Counted from the first letter of the stretch, positions 1 to 9,057 are shown. The stretch is DNA of 64,000 nt from a marine actinobacterium PHSC20C1 (GCA_000153145.1 CH672415.1:548072-612071), one strand, 5' to 3'. Notes: generated by a model from the sequence alone, not told the origin. Program-made: numbers and translations.

Positions 1-24
1 CCCTCTATCGTTGTGCTTCAGTTA

Positions 25-1131
25 TTAGCCGCTATAGCCGGAACGGCCTGCAGCTGGGCAGTCGAAGGGATCTCCGTCGGCGCTCAGGCCAACCTCGTTG
101 AGATGACGGATGACGATTCCGTATGACGTGACGAGTCCGACCTCTGTGTAGAGGATGTCCTTAGTCTTGCAATATTCTTTGACCATTTCAGCGGCGCGCG
201 GCAAGTGCGAACGCGGCATTGTGGGGAACAAGTGGTGCTCGATCTGGTAGTTCAAACCACCCATGAAGTGATTGATGACGTGTCCACCGCGGATGTTGCG
301 TGCCGTGAGGATCTGGCGGCGCAAGAAGTCAACCTTCGCGCCCTTCGGCAGAATTGGCATTCCCTTGTGGTTGGGGGCAAACGATGCGCCCATGTACAGT
401 CCGAAAATTCCCATCTGAACGGCCAAGAAGGCAAACGCCATGCCCACAGGCAGGAACGTGAAGAGCACCGCGAGGTAGCCGATATTACGCACTAGCAAGA
501 GTGTGATCTCAAGACCGCGCTTGTCTACCTTCTTCTTGAGGTTGAAAACCTCTTGGAAAGCGTGGGAATGAAGATTGAAACCCTCGAGCAAGAGTGCCGG
601 GAAGAAGAGGTAGCCCTGGCGGTTAGCCATGAACTTTGTGATCCCCTTGAGGCCGACGGCCTTCTCCTTTTGGAAAATGATGAAGTCTGTCTCGATATCA
701 GGATCTTTGTCGACAGTGTTGGGATTCGCGTGGTGGCGCGAGTGCTTGTTCATCCACCAGGCGTAGCTGATACCGACAACGAGGTCAGACATCAGGCGGC
801 CGAGAGTGTCATTGAGCTTGCTCGACTCGAATACCTGACGATGAGCGAGTTCGTGGGTTATGAAGGCGTACTGCGTAAAGAGAAAGCCCATGGCTGCCGC
901 GATAAGCAACACATACCACGTGCCCGCGAGCATTGCGAAGCCGAACCAGGCCGCAACCATCGCGATGGTGATGACGGCAAAAGTAATGATGTAGAAGCGC
1001 CTGTCACGGCGCAGAAGACCGGCCTCGCGTACCGTGCGCAGCAACGCAGCGAATTCACTGATTTGATTACCGACACCGCGTGGACCAGTCTTAATTACAC
1101 GTGTGGGATCGGCTGAGAGAGAACTACTCAC
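25..1131 (-). CDS. Membrane fatty acid desaturase (acyl-CoA/acyl-lipid desaturase family)
   Basis: A 368-residue integral membrane di-iron desaturase that should put a double bond into a fatty acyl chain in the membrane, using O2 and an electron donor. The three histidine boxes are visible: HELAH at residues 93-97, HSRHH at 130-134 and QIEHH at 296-300. Hydrophobic segments lie near 47-90 and 205-250. The QxxHH third box is typical of the front-end/DesA3-like branch, but regiospecificity cannot be read from sequence. GTG start, with GAGG just upstream. No ferredoxin or reductase partner gene lies alongside. The usual role of such enzymes is membrane fluidity and cold adaptation; that role is inferred here. 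Confidence 0.9.
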   Translation of the reverse strand: MSSSLSADPTRVIKTGPRGVGNQISEFAALLRTVREAGLLRRDRRFYIITFAVITIAMVAAWFGFAMLAGTWYVLLIAAAMGFLFTQYAFITHELAHRQVFESSKLNDTLGRLMSDLVVGISYAWWMNKHSRHHANPNTVDKDPDIETDFIIFQKEKAVGLKGITKFMANRQGYLFFPALLLEGFNLHSHAFQEVFNLKKKVDKRGLEITLLLVRNIGYLAVLFTFLPVGMAFAFLAVQMGIFGLYMGASFAPNHKGMPILPKGAKVDFLRRQILTARNIRGGHVINHFMGGLNYQIEHHLFPTMPRSHLPRAAEMVKEYCKTKDILYTEVGLVTSYGIVIRHLNEVGLSADGDPFDCPAAGRSGYSG

Positions 1132-1199
1132 GTGACCTCAGAAGTTTCGAATGACTTCCCAGCCATGTGACAAGCGAAGCGGGTGCTCCAGATCAGTCC

Positions 1200-1205
1200 A
1201 CCCTA
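1200..1205 (-). promoter_or_regulatory. Candidate -10 of the desaturase gene
   Basis: On the minus strand this reads TAGGGT, which fits TAnnnT. It would start transcription near 1193 and give a leader of about 60 bases that contains the GAGG ribosome site. No good -35 is visible, so the call is weak. Confidence 0.3.
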
Positions 1206-1241
1206 TCGTGGGACCCTGTGAGCGCCGTGTTTATTCGATCA

Positions 1242-2468
1242 CTAAAACAAACTTTGTGGATTCGTGAGCCTCCACCATGGGCCTGGATCATCGATCTCGT
1301 CACTAAACTCCAACGAAATGTCCACAGTTTCGTTGCCCACGCGAAAGTGAACAGTCCCTGCGTTGTCACCAGCATCGGCCAAACGGACCGGTGAGGCATC
1401 CACTGTTATCGTGATCTCGTCATCGCCCCAAACCAGCTTCTTTACGGTGTTACTGGCCACCGCGGCAGCCTCGTCGCCCCACGGCGTGTCGTACTCTGCG
1501 AACTCGTCACCGTCGCTGGCGAGCGTGACCTCGGTGTACCCCGCCGTTGCATCAGCAATCAATTCGCGGATCGCCGCGGCCACTGTTGGATGGTCTGGAC
1601 CACCAAGTACCACCCCAACGAAGGTCTTCTTTTCGCCGCCGATAACGACGTCCGCAGAAAACAGGAGACATGCCCAATCGTCTTCGAGTGTTCCGGTCTT
1701 TATCCCATCAACACCGTCAATGCCCAGGAGCTGGTTGCGGTTGCTTACGGTGCCAAGTCCGGGAACCTCGGTGGATGGCGTTGCTACGATCTCGGCGATC
1801 ACTGGATTCTCAATAGCGAGGCGAGCCAGCTCGGTGAGGTCCTCGGCGGTACTTTGATTCGTCTCCTGAATTCCAGATGCCTCCGTGAGAGTTGTCTGCT
1901 CAAGGCCCTGCTCTTTCAACCACTGTGCGGCTGCAGCGGTGAACGCCTTTTCGGATCCGAATGCCCAGTGCGCGAGTGACTGTGCATAGTTGTTCGCCGA
2001 AGCGAGAAGTACGACATTCATGACTTCGCGCTGTGACAGCTGTTGACCGTCGAATACCGGCCAGACCAGACCGAATTGAGCTTGCTGTGTGTAGTAGTAA
2101 TCCAGATCGGGTTGACCGAAAGTAATAGTGGGGCCCGCTTCATCCACTGCCAACGGCTTCGCGTCGAGCACTACAAGCGACGTAATGACTTTTGTGATGG
2201 AGGCGATCGGCAGCGGCTCCTCGCTTCCCGCGCGCGCTAAGACGCCCGTCCGATCGAGAGCCGAAATCGCCGAGGCCCCGTAACTGGGCAAAGTGAGTTC
2301 CGGCTCCGCTAGTTCTGGCGCAGCTGCAGAGAGAACGGTGGCCGAAACCTGACCGAGAGGCGCGAGAAGCGTCAGGGGCAAGTAGAACGCGGTCGCAAGA
2401 ACTACCCCAACCGTAGAGAAAACAACGAGGCGACGGCGACGGAAAATTTGGCGTTGATTCAGCGGCAC
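1242..2468 (-). CDS. D-alanyl-D-alanine carboxypeptidase (S11 penicillin-binding protein)
   Basis: A 408-residue low-molecular-weight PBP that trims the terminal D-alanine from peptidoglycan stem peptides outside the cell. The catalytic motifs are all present: SITK at residues 90-93 (nucleophile Ser90), SAN at 157-159 and KTG at 257-259. An N-terminal basic stretch followed by a hydrophobic segment (about 14-38) serves as signal anchor. The C-terminal 130 residues form a beta-rich domain with no obvious amphipathic membrane helix. The GTG start has a TAGCGT hexamer six bases upstream, so the mRNA is probably leaderless. Confidence 0.9.
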   Translation of the reverse strand: MPLNQRQIFRRRRLVVFSTVGVVLATAFYLPLTLLAPLGQVSATVLSAAAPELAEPELTLPSYGASAISALDRTGVLARAGSEEPLPIASITKVITSLVVLDAKPLAVDEAGPTITFGQPDLDYYYTQQAQFGLVWPVFDGQQLSQREVMNVVLLASANNYAQSLAHWAFGSEKAFTAAAAQWLKEQGLEQTTLTEASGIQETNQSTAEDLTELARLAIENPVIAEIVATPSTEVPGLGTVSNRNQLLGIDGVDGIKTGTLEDDWACLLFSADVVIGGEKKTFVGVVLGGPDHPTVAAAIRELIADATAGYTEVTLASDGDEFAEYDTPWGDEAAAVASNTVKKLVWGDDEITITVDASPVRLADAGDNAGTVHFRVGNETVDISLEFSDEIDDPGPWWRLTNPQSLF

Positions 2469-2474
2469 TTCACA

Positions 2475-2480
2475 ACGCTA
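2475..2480 (-). promoter_or_regulatory. -10 hexamer for leaderless DD-carboxypeptidase mRNA
   Basis: The minus strand reads TAGCGT, then six bases, then the GTG at 2468. A start point about seven bases after a -10 would fall on the start codon. Confidence 0.5.
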
Positions 2481-2502
2481 ACAGGTGAGGATGCGTCGGC
2501 AG

Positions 2503-3306
2503 CTAGCGAACACGAAGCGTGTACATTCCAACGGCACTTGCCGCGGCAACGTTGAGAGAATCCACACCGTGCATCATCGGGATTTTAACGACGCTATCCG
2601 CCGCCTCGATCGTCTGGCGCGATAATCCGTCGCCCTCGGTGCCGAGAATCAGCGCAACTCGTTCAGGCGCGTTCGCAGCAAAAGTATCGAGATCGATCGA
2701 GTCATCGTTGAGCGCAAGCGCAGCCAAGTGAAAGCCGGCAGCCTTGAGGAGCGCTGCGTCGGCTGGCCAGTTCAGGATGCGCGTCCAGGGCACTTGCAAG
2801 ACGGTCCCCATGCTCACTCGAACGCTACGCCGGTAGAGCGGATCAGCGCAGCGAGGTGTAATGAGCACCGCATCCGCCCCGAGAGCAGCGGCCGACCGAA
2901 ATACTGCCCCGACGTTGGTGTGGTCAACGATGTCTTCGAGAATGACGATGCGGCGCGCATCCTTGATTAGCTCTGAAACCGAGCGAAGTGCGGGGCGGTG
3001 CATGGAGGCGAGTGCGCCGCGGTGCAGGTTAAACCCGGTGAGCTGTTCAAGTAGTTCTGACTCCCCCACGTACACCGGTGCATCCGAATCTCCGAGAAGC
3101 TCAGCAACATCATCGAGCCACTGCTCAAGCACAAGCACCGCACGGGGTACGTGGCCAGCTCGCAATGCGCGAGCGATCACCTTGGACGACTCAGCGATGT
3201 AAAGTCCACCCTCGGGTTCCGTGCGGCGCCTCAGGGCCACATCGGTCAGATTGGCGAAGTCGCTCAACCGCGGATCGGAAAGTTCGGTGACCCGGACGAC
3301 GTTCAC
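2503..3306 (-). CDS. TrmH/SpoU family RNA 2'-O-methyltransferase
   Basis: A 267-residue SPOUT methyltransferase that uses S-adenosylmethionine to 2'-O-methylate rRNA or tRNA; the target nucleotide is unknown. The knot motifs are clear: motif 1 around residues 131-137 (Asn131, Gly133, Arg137), motif 2 GTEGDG at 222-227, and motif 3 at about 242-254 ending SLNVA. An N-terminal substrate-binding domain precedes the knot. I chose the GTG at 3306, with GGGA eight bases upstream. A longer frame open to 3354 would add 16 residues that do not look like the family and would run over the promoter of the divergent sirtuin gene. Confidence 0.88.
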   Translation of the reverse strand: MNVVRVTELSDPRLSDFANLTDVALRRRTEPEGGLYIAESSKVIARALRAGHVPRAVLVLEQWLDDVAELLGDSDAPVYVGESELLEQLTGFNLHRGALASMHRPALRSVSELIKDARRIVILEDIVDHTNVGAVFRSAAALGADAVLITPRCADPLYRRSVRVSMGTVLQVPWTRILNWPADAALLKAAGFHLAALALNDDSIDLDTFAANAPERVALILGTEGDGLSRQTIEAADSVVKIPMMHGVDSLNVAAASAVGMYTLRVR

Positions 3307-3377
3307 TATGTGATCCCATCTGTGCTGAATTGCGGCCAAGAAAATCCTGGCCAAATGTTTGTGCTGCTAGCAGTGTC

Positions 3378-3383
3378 TACGCT
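3378..3383 (+). promoter_or_regulatory. -10 hexamer for leaderless sirtuin mRNA
   Basis: TACGCT is followed by six bases and the GTG at 3390. The same hexamer and spacing occur before the exonuclease gene at 7059. A GGAGG sits only one base from the GTG, too close to act as a normal Shine-Dalgarno. Confidence 0.55.
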
Positions 3384-3389
3384 GGAGGT

Positions 3390-4223
3390 GTGCAGATACA
3401 AAACGGCAGCGACGACATCGATCGTGCTGCAGAGCTACTGAGCGGAAAACTCATCAGTGTGCTCACTGGTGCTGGTATCAGTACCGACTCAGGCATACCT
3501 GATTATCGCGGTGAGGGTGCGGCTGTTCGCAATCCGATGACGTTCCAACAGTTCCAGAGTGCTCCTGAATATCGTCAACGCTACTGGGCGGGAAGCCATC
3601 TCGGGTGGAAGCGCTTCGCGGCATCCGCCCCCAATGACGGACACGCTGCATTGGCGGAGCTCGAGCGTCGCGGCCTCAGCAATGGAATTATTACCCAGAA
3701 CGTCGACGGCCTACACTTGCGTGCTGGCTCCACCCGCGTCGTGGACGTACACGGCAGTGTCGACCGAGCTCGTTGCCTACGCTGTGGACAATATTTCGCT
3801 CGGCAGCCGCTTGCTCAGCGCATCTCAGAGCTCAATCCGTGGATTGAAGCATCCGATTCGCACGCCCTCAACCCCGATGGTGACGCCGACGTACACGAAG
3901 TCGACCGGTTTGTGGTTCCCGAGTGCACCGTCTGCGGTGGCATGCTGAAGCCGGATGTCGTCTTCTTTGGTGAATTTGTTCCGACGAGAAAATTCCACCT
4001 CGGGGCTTCGCTAGTCGATCAATCGGGGGCGCTCATTGTTGCTGGTTCGTCCCTAGTGGTGAATTCGGGAATCAGATTGGTCGAGCGTGCCCTGCGCAAA
4101 CAGATTCCGCTCGTAATTATCAATCGAGGTATTACGAAAGCTGATCGCCGTGCCGACGTTAAGATCGACGGTGGAGCATCCGCAGCATTGTGTGAGTTAT
4201 TGGAGCGACTAACGACTAGTTAG
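3390..4223 (+). CDS. Sir2-family NAD-dependent protein deacylase
   Basis: A 277-residue sirtuin that removes acyl groups from protein lysines, consuming NAD+ and giving nicotinamide and O-acyl-ADP-ribose. NAD-binding GAGIS starts at residue 27, TQNVD lies at 102-106 and the catalytic His is 121 in the VHGS motif. A structural zinc site is formed by Cys129, Cys132, Cys179 and Cys182. The FFGE motif follows the second pair. The start is the GTG at 3390, chosen because a -10 hexamer lies six bases before it. A TTG at 3330 would extend the frame by 20 poorly conserved residues across that promoter. Confidence 0.88.
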   Translation: MQIQNGSDDIDRAAELLSGKLISVLTGAGISTDSGIPDYRGEGAAVRNPMTFQQFQSAPEYRQRYWAGSHLGWKRFAASAPNDGHAALAELERRGLSNGIITQNVDGLHLRAGSTRVVDVHGSVDRARCLRCGQYFARQPLAQRISELNPWIEASDSHALNPDGDADVHEVDRFVVPECTVCGGMLKPDVVFFGEFVPTRKFHLGASLVDQSGALIVAGSSLVVNSGIRLVERALRKQIPLVIINRGITKADRRADVKIDGGASAALCELLERLTTS

Positions 4224-4298
4224 GTGTCCAGGAGCACGCGGCAAAGCATGCTCTGTTGCTCCTCGTGAGCTCTAAATCTTGTTCCTGAATGGAGTTGC

Positions 4299-4928
4299 GT
4301 GTTTATTTATCTCGTACGTCACGGAGAGACCGACTGGAACCTCCAACGGCGCATTCAGGGCAGTACAGACATTCCGCTAAATGAAACGGGTCGCGCTCAA
4401 GCGCGTTCAACCGCGGATTTGTTGGCTCGGCGGAGTTGGGACGGCATTTTTGCGAGTCCACTCTCGCGCGCGATGGAGACAGCACAGATCATCGCGGATC
4501 GTATTGGGCTGGCATCGCCCCTTCCGCTTCCCGCGGTAGTCGAACGAAACTACGGGGACGCTGAGGGTCGAACAGGCGCAGAACTTGACGAGCTGTACCC
4601 GACGGGTTTTGATGTGCCTGGACGTGAGTCACGTGAGGCCGTCATCGATCGAGTGATTCCGGCGCTCGTCCAACTCGCCCAGACTCATCATGGTGAGTCG
4701 CTCGTCGTTGTCGCGCATGGAGGCGTCATCGCGTCCGTAATGGCAGCGGTGGCCCCCTCGGAACCACACGGCCAGATCGCCAATGGCTCTGTTCACAGTT
4801 TTCGGCACGATGATGGAACACTGCGGCTAGTCGCTTTCGACGATCCGATCGAGGCCGAATCAGAACTCAGGGGCGGCGACGACTTCGAATCCCAGAATGC
4901 GCTTGCACGCCGAGAGGCCTCGCTCTAG
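4299..4928 (+). CDS. Histidine phosphatase family protein (phosphoglycerate-mutase-like)
   Basis: A 209-residue branch-2-type histidine phosphatase. The phosphoacceptor motif VRHGETDWN is at residues 6-14, with catalytic His8, and a second conserved AHGG lies in the C-terminal half. The family covers cofactor-dependent mutases, alpha-ribazole phosphatase and broad phosphatases. No cobalamin genes are near, so a substrate cannot be assigned. GTG start with GGAG four bases upstream. The gene ends three bases before the stop of the convergent glycosyltransferase. The C-terminal 25 residues are acidic and probably disordered. Confidence 0.85.
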   Translation: MFIYLVRHGETDWNLQRRIQGSTDIPLNETGRAQARSTADLLARRSWDGIFASPLSRAMETAQIIADRIGLASPLPLPAVVERNYGDAEGRTGAELDELYPTGFDVPGRESREAVIDRVIPALVQLAQTHHGESLVVVAHGGVIASVMAAVAPSEPHGQIANGSVHSFRHDDGTLRLVAFDDPIEAESELRGGDDFESQNALARREASL

Positions 4929-4931
4929 CAA

Positions 4932-6020
4932 CTACTTTTCGGTCGCCCGTTTCGAACGCGCCGCCACAGTCTCGTTTAGTACCTGAGCGAGTGTCTCAGC
5001 ACCCTTCTTCCACGTGAACTCTGCAGAACGAGTGCGCGCTGCCGTCGAGCGTGACTGCCATGTTGCGGGATCTTCGAGTGCTTTCACTTCGCGAACAAGT
5101 TCGGCAGGATCATCCGGACTGAAGAATCCGCCAGCGTGCCCCGAGATTTCACGAAAAATCGGAATGTCGCTAAGCAGCACTGGCGTACCCAGCACCATTG
5201 CTTCGACCTGCGGCAGGCCAAAGCCCTCGTCACGCGACGCACTTACAAGCGCGGTTGCGCGCGACAAAGTTTCTGCATAAACCGCGTCACTTGCGCCGTT
5301 GTGAAAGATCAGGCTTGCCTCAGGAGCAAGGGCGGTCAATTCTGCCTTAGTGGAATCATCAGCGCGACTCATGAGGTGAAGCGTGTAGCCAGGCAAGTCG
5401 TGAAGTGCGCGCGCGATCAGTCCAACGTTCTTGTACGGCATATATGAGCCCATATAGACGAGTTCGCGCGTCGAAGGTATCTTGCGTACCGCGGACTCTG
5501 CTGGGCCGTCGGTGCCAAGCGTCACGACAGAGATAGGTCGCTTCGTGAGTTTGTGTTCCAGCATCTGATCCCGCGTCGCCAGCGAGTCGGTGACGTGCGC
5601 ATCAGCACGGTTAAGCAGCGCCCGCTGGAATGCCCACGTGAGGTGGTAGATCCGCCACATGACGCGAACGGCCCACGGCAGGTTGCGAGGAGGTGTGGGG
5701 TGTTTGTAGTAGATCAAGTCGTGAACCGTGGTCACGAGCGCGTAATCGCGACCAAAAGGCCCCATCGTCTGCATGGGAGTGAAAACAACATCCGGCTTCA
5801 GCTTGTTGACGTGTCGTGCAACCCAAGGCTCAGTAATCCCTGTCGGTGAGGGAGCCATTTCCCAGGGAAGATCGGGAAGAAGCTCGAGTTGACGCTTGTC
5901 AGAGATCAGCATCGTCACCGGGTGCAGTTTGCTGAGTTCCTCGACGAGACGAGCGCCATAACGACTGATGCCGTCATGACGTCCGATACGGGTGTAGCGG
6001 CAATCGAAAACAATCTTCAT
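4932..6020 (-). CDS. Glycosyltransferase family 4 protein
   Basis: A 362-residue GT-B fold glycosyltransferase. The donor-site features are intact: Lys197 in the MPYKN segment and the EX7E pair Glu265/Glu273 in an EGFGLPQVE motif. The N-terminus (VFDCRYTRIGRHDG) resembles mannosyl/rhamnosyl transferases that act on cell-wall glycans or lipids. The start overlaps the stop of the upstream hydrolase by four bases (ATGA), so the two are translationally coupled. Sugar and acceptor cannot be read from sequence. Confidence 0.85.
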   Translation of the reverse strand: MKIVFDCRYTRIGRHDGISRYGARLVEELSKLHPVTMLISDKRQLELLPDLPWEMAPSPTGITEPWVARHVNKLKPDVVFTPMQTMGPFGRDYALVTTVHDLIYYKHPTPPRNLPWAVRVMWRIYHLTWAFQRALLNRADAHVTDSLATRDQMLEHKLTKRPISVVTLGTDGPAESAVRKIPSTRELVYMGSYMPYKNVGLIARALHDLPGYTLHLMSRADDSTKAELTALAPEASLIFHNGASDAVYAETLSRATALVSASRDEGFGLPQVEAMVLGTPVLLSDIPIFREISGHAGGFFSPDDPAELVREVKALEDPATWQSRSTAARTRSAEFTWKKGAETLAQVLNETVAARSKRATEK

Positions 6021-6928
6021 GAGGTGGATTCCGCAACTGTTCCCGAATTCAGGAACGAGACAATGAGTTCGGCTGCTTCTCGCGGCCGTTCGTAATGGAT
6101 GAGGTGGCCGACGTGAGAGAAAAGTTCGAGCTGGGCATCTGGGAACAACTCAACGAGGCGTTCTTGAGCGGGCACCGGGCTGATTGGGTCATTTTGCGCC
6201 CCAATCAGCAGCGTCTGAATCGGGATCTGTTCCGCGAACATACTGACGTCGGAACCGATTGAAGCTTCAAAGCCCTCGAGCAAACTGTCCCTGTTTGCAT
6301 AACTGCTGAAGTGAGCATGATGCTGTTTGTGGATCCACCGACGAAGTTCAGGCTCGCGAGACTTCACCATCGCAAGGCTCATCACGCGTACGACGAGCCA
6401 ATTGCTCAAGAGTGGAGCACCAAGCGCATGCGGAAGCGCGCGCGCGAGCTGGTAGAACCAGAGAGTAATTTTGCTCAACACTGCATTCGGGCCTGATAGC
6501 GCTGGGGCTGCAATTGGATTGACCAGGATCAACTGCGGTGTGGCCAATCCACGCGCCAAGGCGGCCGAAACCACTATTGATCCGAAAGAGTGCCCGAGGA
6601 GCACGGCTCGGCCGCTGAGTCCTAAGGAGCCGACGAATGCTTCTAGCCACATGGCATAGCCAGTGATGTCATGCACATGGCCATTGAGCGGTTCTGATTC
6701 GCCGAATCCTGGAAGATCTGGGCTGATGATGCGGATTCCGCGAATATGCGCGCAGACCGCGTCTAAGCCGTGGTGGTCACCGCGAAACCCGTGCACAAGT
6801 ACTAGTACGGTTTCCGCGTCTGCTGGTCCATATTCCCAGTACCGGGTCTGAGCGCCAAGCACCTCAATACTGGAACTTCTCGCCGGGTTGGCGTCGAGTA
6901 GGGCTCCGTAGGGCGATGCGGGTCTCAT
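6017..6928 (-). CDS. Alpha/beta hydrolase
   Basis: A 303-residue alpha/beta-hydrolase-fold enzyme. The oxyanion HGF is at 46-48, the nucleophile elbow GHSFG at 112-116 (Ser114), and Asp247 and His275 complete the triad. A cap region lies around 140-220. The ligand is unknown; esterases, lipases and haloperoxidase-like enzymes share the fold. It is the first gene of a two-gene unit with the downstream glycosyltransferase, which hints at a lipid or ester substrate in envelope metabolism (inference). ATG start with TAGAAT seven bases upstream, suggesting a leaderless transcript. Confidence 0.85.
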   Translation of the reverse strand: MRPASPYGALLDANPARSSSIEVLGAQTRYWEYGPADAETVLVLVHGFRGDHHGLDAVCAHIRGIRIISPDLPGFGESEPLNGHVHDITGYAMWLEAFVGSLGLSGRAVLLGHSFGSIVVSAALARGLATPQLILVNPIAAPALSGPNAVLSKITLWFYQLARALPHALGAPLLSNWLVVRVMSLAMVKSREPELRRWIHKQHHAHFSSYANRDSLLEGFEASIGSDVSMFAEQIPIQTLLIGAQNDPISPVPAQERLVELFPDAQLELFSHVGHLIHYERPREAAELIVSFLNSGTVAESTS

Positions 6929-6935
6929 TCATCCA

Positions 6936-6941
6936 ATTCTA
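6936..6941 (-). promoter_or_regulatory. -10 hexamer for leaderless hydrolase/glycosyltransferase mRNA
   Basis: The minus strand reads TAGAAT, then seven bases, then ATG at 6928. Confidence 0.6.
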
Positions 6942-7046
6942 GGCAGTCGTCGAGCGCTTGCACGTTTCTGACGTGTCGAGTCACAGAGAAATGTCTCGCG
7001 CGGAAGGATTTCCGCGAGCCGTGTTCCTGCTGTCGGTGCGTCCGCC

Positions 7047-7052
7047 TACGCT
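7047..7052 (+). promoter_or_regulatory. -10 hexamer for leaderless exonuclease mRNA
   Basis: TACGCT, then six bases, then ATG at 7059. No Shine-Dalgarno is seen. Identical in hexamer and spacing to the sirtuin promoter. Confidence 0.6.
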
Positions 7053-7058
7053 GAGTTC

Positions 7059-7757
7059 ATGAGTAACTCTGGCACCCTAGCCACCTTCGACCTTGAAACC
7101 ACCGGCGTCGACGTAGAAACGAGCCGCATCGTTTCCGCCTGCATAGCGCTCGTTGACGCTTCTGGTGTCGTTATTTCGCGCTGGGACTGGCTTGCAGACC
7201 CAGGTGTCGAGATTCCCGAGGGCGCAGCAGCAATTCACGGAATCTCAACGGAGCGCGCTCGGGCTGAGGGCCGTGATGCCGCGATTGTTGTCGCCGAAAT
7301 CGTGCAGACGCTCAAAGTTACGTGTGCACTTGGTATCCCGCTTGTCGTCTACAACGCGCCGTACGATCTCTCTTTGCTCGACCGTGAGTGCCGCCGGTAT
7401 TCAATCGATGGTCTCCGTGAGCCATACATCGTTATCGACCCTCTCGTAATCGATAAGGCCGTGGATCGTTACCGTCGGGGAAAACGCACTCTCGAGGTCA
7501 CGTCCGGTCTTTACGGCGTTGCGTTAGATGATGCTCACGATGCGGGCTCTGATGCGATTGCAGCGGCTCGTGTTGCTCAGGCTCTGCTGGTCAAATTCTC
7601 CGAAGAGTTGAGCATCCCCTTCTTCGAACTGCATGAGAAGCAACGCAATTGGTACGCGGATCAAGCCGCCAGTTTTCAGGACTACATGAGGTCGTCAAAG
7701 GGCGATCCTGACTTCATCGCGAACGGCGAGTGGCCCGTCCGCTCGGTTGCTCAGTAG
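7059..7757 (+). CDS. DnaQ-like 3'-5' exonuclease (DEDDh)
   Basis: A 232-residue exonuclease of the DNA polymerase III epsilon/RNase T fold. All five DEDDh residues are visible: Asp11 and Glu13 in the FDLETTG motif, Asp103, and His160 with Asp165 in the C-terminal HDAGSD motif. It is a stand-alone exonuclease with no polymerase or helicase domain, so it may be the replicative proofreading subunit or a repair/RNA-turnover nuclease. No paralogue lies in the window to help decide. The last 40 residues are not part of the core fold. It converges on rpmE across a strong hairpin. Confidence 0.85.
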   Translation: MSNSGTLATFDLETTGVDVETSRIVSACIALVDASGVVISRWDWLADPGVEIPEGAAAIHGISTERARAEGRDAAIVVAEIVQTLKVTCALGIPLVVYNAPYDLSLLDRECRRYSIDGLREPYIVIDPLVIDKAVDRYRRGKRTLEVTSGLYGVALDDAHDAGSDAIAAARVAQALLVKFSEELSIPFFELHEKQRNWYADQAASFQDYMRSSKGDPDFIANGEWPVRSVAQ

Positions 7758-7772
7758 TCCACGGCTTAACGA

Positions 7773-7803
7773 CTGAAGGCGACCGGATTCCGGTCGCCTT
7801 CAG
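7773..7803. terminator. Bidirectional terminator hairpin between exonuclease and L31 genes
   Basis: A perfect 14-bp inverted repeat (7773-7786 with 7790-7803, three-base loop) lies between two convergent genes. There is only a short A/T-rich tail on either side, so termination would rely mainly on stem strength. Confidence 0.8.
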
Positions 7804-7819
7804 GAAAAACTGGGTTCTA

Positions 7820-8071
7820 CTAGTTGCCGAAGCCCTTGTAGCGGTTCTTGAACTTCTCAACGCGGCCGGCCGAGTCCATGATGCGCTGCTTGCCCGTGTA
7901 GAACGGGTGTGATTCCGAGGAGATTTCAACGTCGATCACCGGGTAGGTGTTGCCGTCTTCCCATTCGATGGTCTTTTCGCTCGTCACGGTCGAACGAGTG
8001 AGGAACGTTGAGCCAGACGCGAGGTCGCGGAAAACGATTGGCGCGTACGTGGGGTGGACATCTGACTTCAT
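7820..8071 (-). CDS. rpmE2: 50S ribosomal protein L31 type B
   Basis: An 83-residue bL31 of the type B class. The body fits the family ([18 protein letters not shown] near 44-61, then [10 protein letters not shown]). It has no cysteine, so it is the zinc-free form, which in many actinobacteria replaces the zinc-binding form when zinc is scarce. AGGGAA upstream of the ATG serves as ribosome site. Whether a zinc-containing L31 exists elsewhere cannot be seen here. Confidence 0.92.
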   Translation of the reverse strand: MKSDVHPTYAPIVFRDLASGSTFLTRSTVTSEKTIEWEDGNTYPVIDVEISSESHPFYTGKQRIMDSAGRVEKFKNRYKGFGN

Positions 8072-8146
8072 TGGATTTCCCTGGATTCTGGATTAAAAAT
8101 AAGACATGGGCGATCACGCGGACCGACACACAAGCTTATCAGAGGT

Positions 8147-8929
8147 TTAGGCGGCTCGTGCGGTGTACCGGCCGGCGTCTTTCGTGATGAGAAGTTCAAG
8201 GCCAAATGCGGCACTCAAATTCTCTGATGTAACAACGTCATCAATCGTACCCGCGCTATGCACCGTGCCATTGGTAATAATCAGCGCGTGGGTAAATCCC
8301 CGGGGAATCTCTTCGACATGGTGAGTCACCATGACAATTGCTGGGGCGCTCTCTGCCTGGGCGTAACCGCTGAGTAGCTGCACAAGTTCTTCGCGTGCGC
8401 CGAGGTCGAGGCTCGCAGCTGGTTCATCAAGGAGAAGGAGCTCAGGATCAGTCATTACTGAGCGTGCGATTTGCACACGCTTCTGTTCGCCATCGCTGAG
8501 ATCGCCGAAGCGACGATCTTCAAGGTGCGACAAGCTCCATTCCGAAAGAACGCGGCGGGCGCGGCGAAGGTCAACCTTTTCGTATTGCTCATTCCACCGG
8601 CCGGTAACCGAATAGGCGGCAGTAAGTACAACATCGATTACTCGCTCGTTATTGGGAACGCGGCGGGCCAGCGCTGTCGACGCGAACCCGATACGCGGCC
8701 GTACGTCGAATACGTCGGCGGAGCCGAGAGTGCTCTCTAGCACAACAACTTCGCCGGAACTGGGGTGAATCTGCGCAGCAGCTAGTTGGAGCAGCGTGGT
8801 CTTTCCCGCACCGTTTGGCCCCAAAATCACCCAGCGATCAGACGCTTGAGCGCTCCACGAAATGGAGTCGAGGATTGTGGTGCCGTTACGGGTAACGGAT
8901 ACATCAGAAAAGGAGAGAACGCTAGCCAT
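8147..8929 (-). CDS. ABC transporter ATP-binding protein (YlmA-like)
   Basis: A 260-residue ABC ATPase with Walker A GPNGAGKT at 37-44, signature LSDGE at 144-148, Walker B LLLLDE at 164-169 and a switch His in the MVTHH segment. No permease or binding protein lies next to it. It resembles the YlmA group of orphan ATPases, whose transport partner is unknown. The ATG at 8929 is preferred to a GTG two codons earlier: both lie just after a TAGGAT hexamer, and MASVLSF is the natural domain start. It lies upstream of rpmE2 on the same strand with a 75-base gap. Confidence 0.82.
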   Translation of the reverse strand: MASVLSFSDVSVTRNGTTILDSISWSAQASDRWVILGPNGAGKTTLLQLAAAQIHPSSGEVVVLESTLGSADVFDVRPRIGFASTALARRVPNNERVIDVVLTAAYSVTGRWNEQYEKVDLRRARRVLSEWSLSHLEDRRFGDLSDGEQKRVQIARSVMTDPELLLLDEPAASLDLGAREELVQLLSGYAQAESAPAIVMVTHHVEEIPRGFTHALIITNGTVHSAGTIDDVVTSENLSAAFGLELLITKDAGRYTARAA

Positions 8930-8937
8930 GATCACCC

Positions 8938-8943
8938 ATCCTA
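8938..8943 (-). promoter_or_regulatory. Candidate -10 of the orphan ABC ATPase gene
   Basis: The minus strand reads TAGGAT, eight bases before the ATG at 8929. The transcript would be leaderless or nearly so. Confidence 0.4.
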
Positions 8944-9057
8944 TTCGTTCCTGCCGCCGCGCGCGCCAGCGACTCGAACGATCCAGATAGTCTGAGTCCT
9001 AGAGTTGCGCGGATCCGGGTCTTCGCGACGTGAGTTGTCGTTCGGAAGGCACTAATC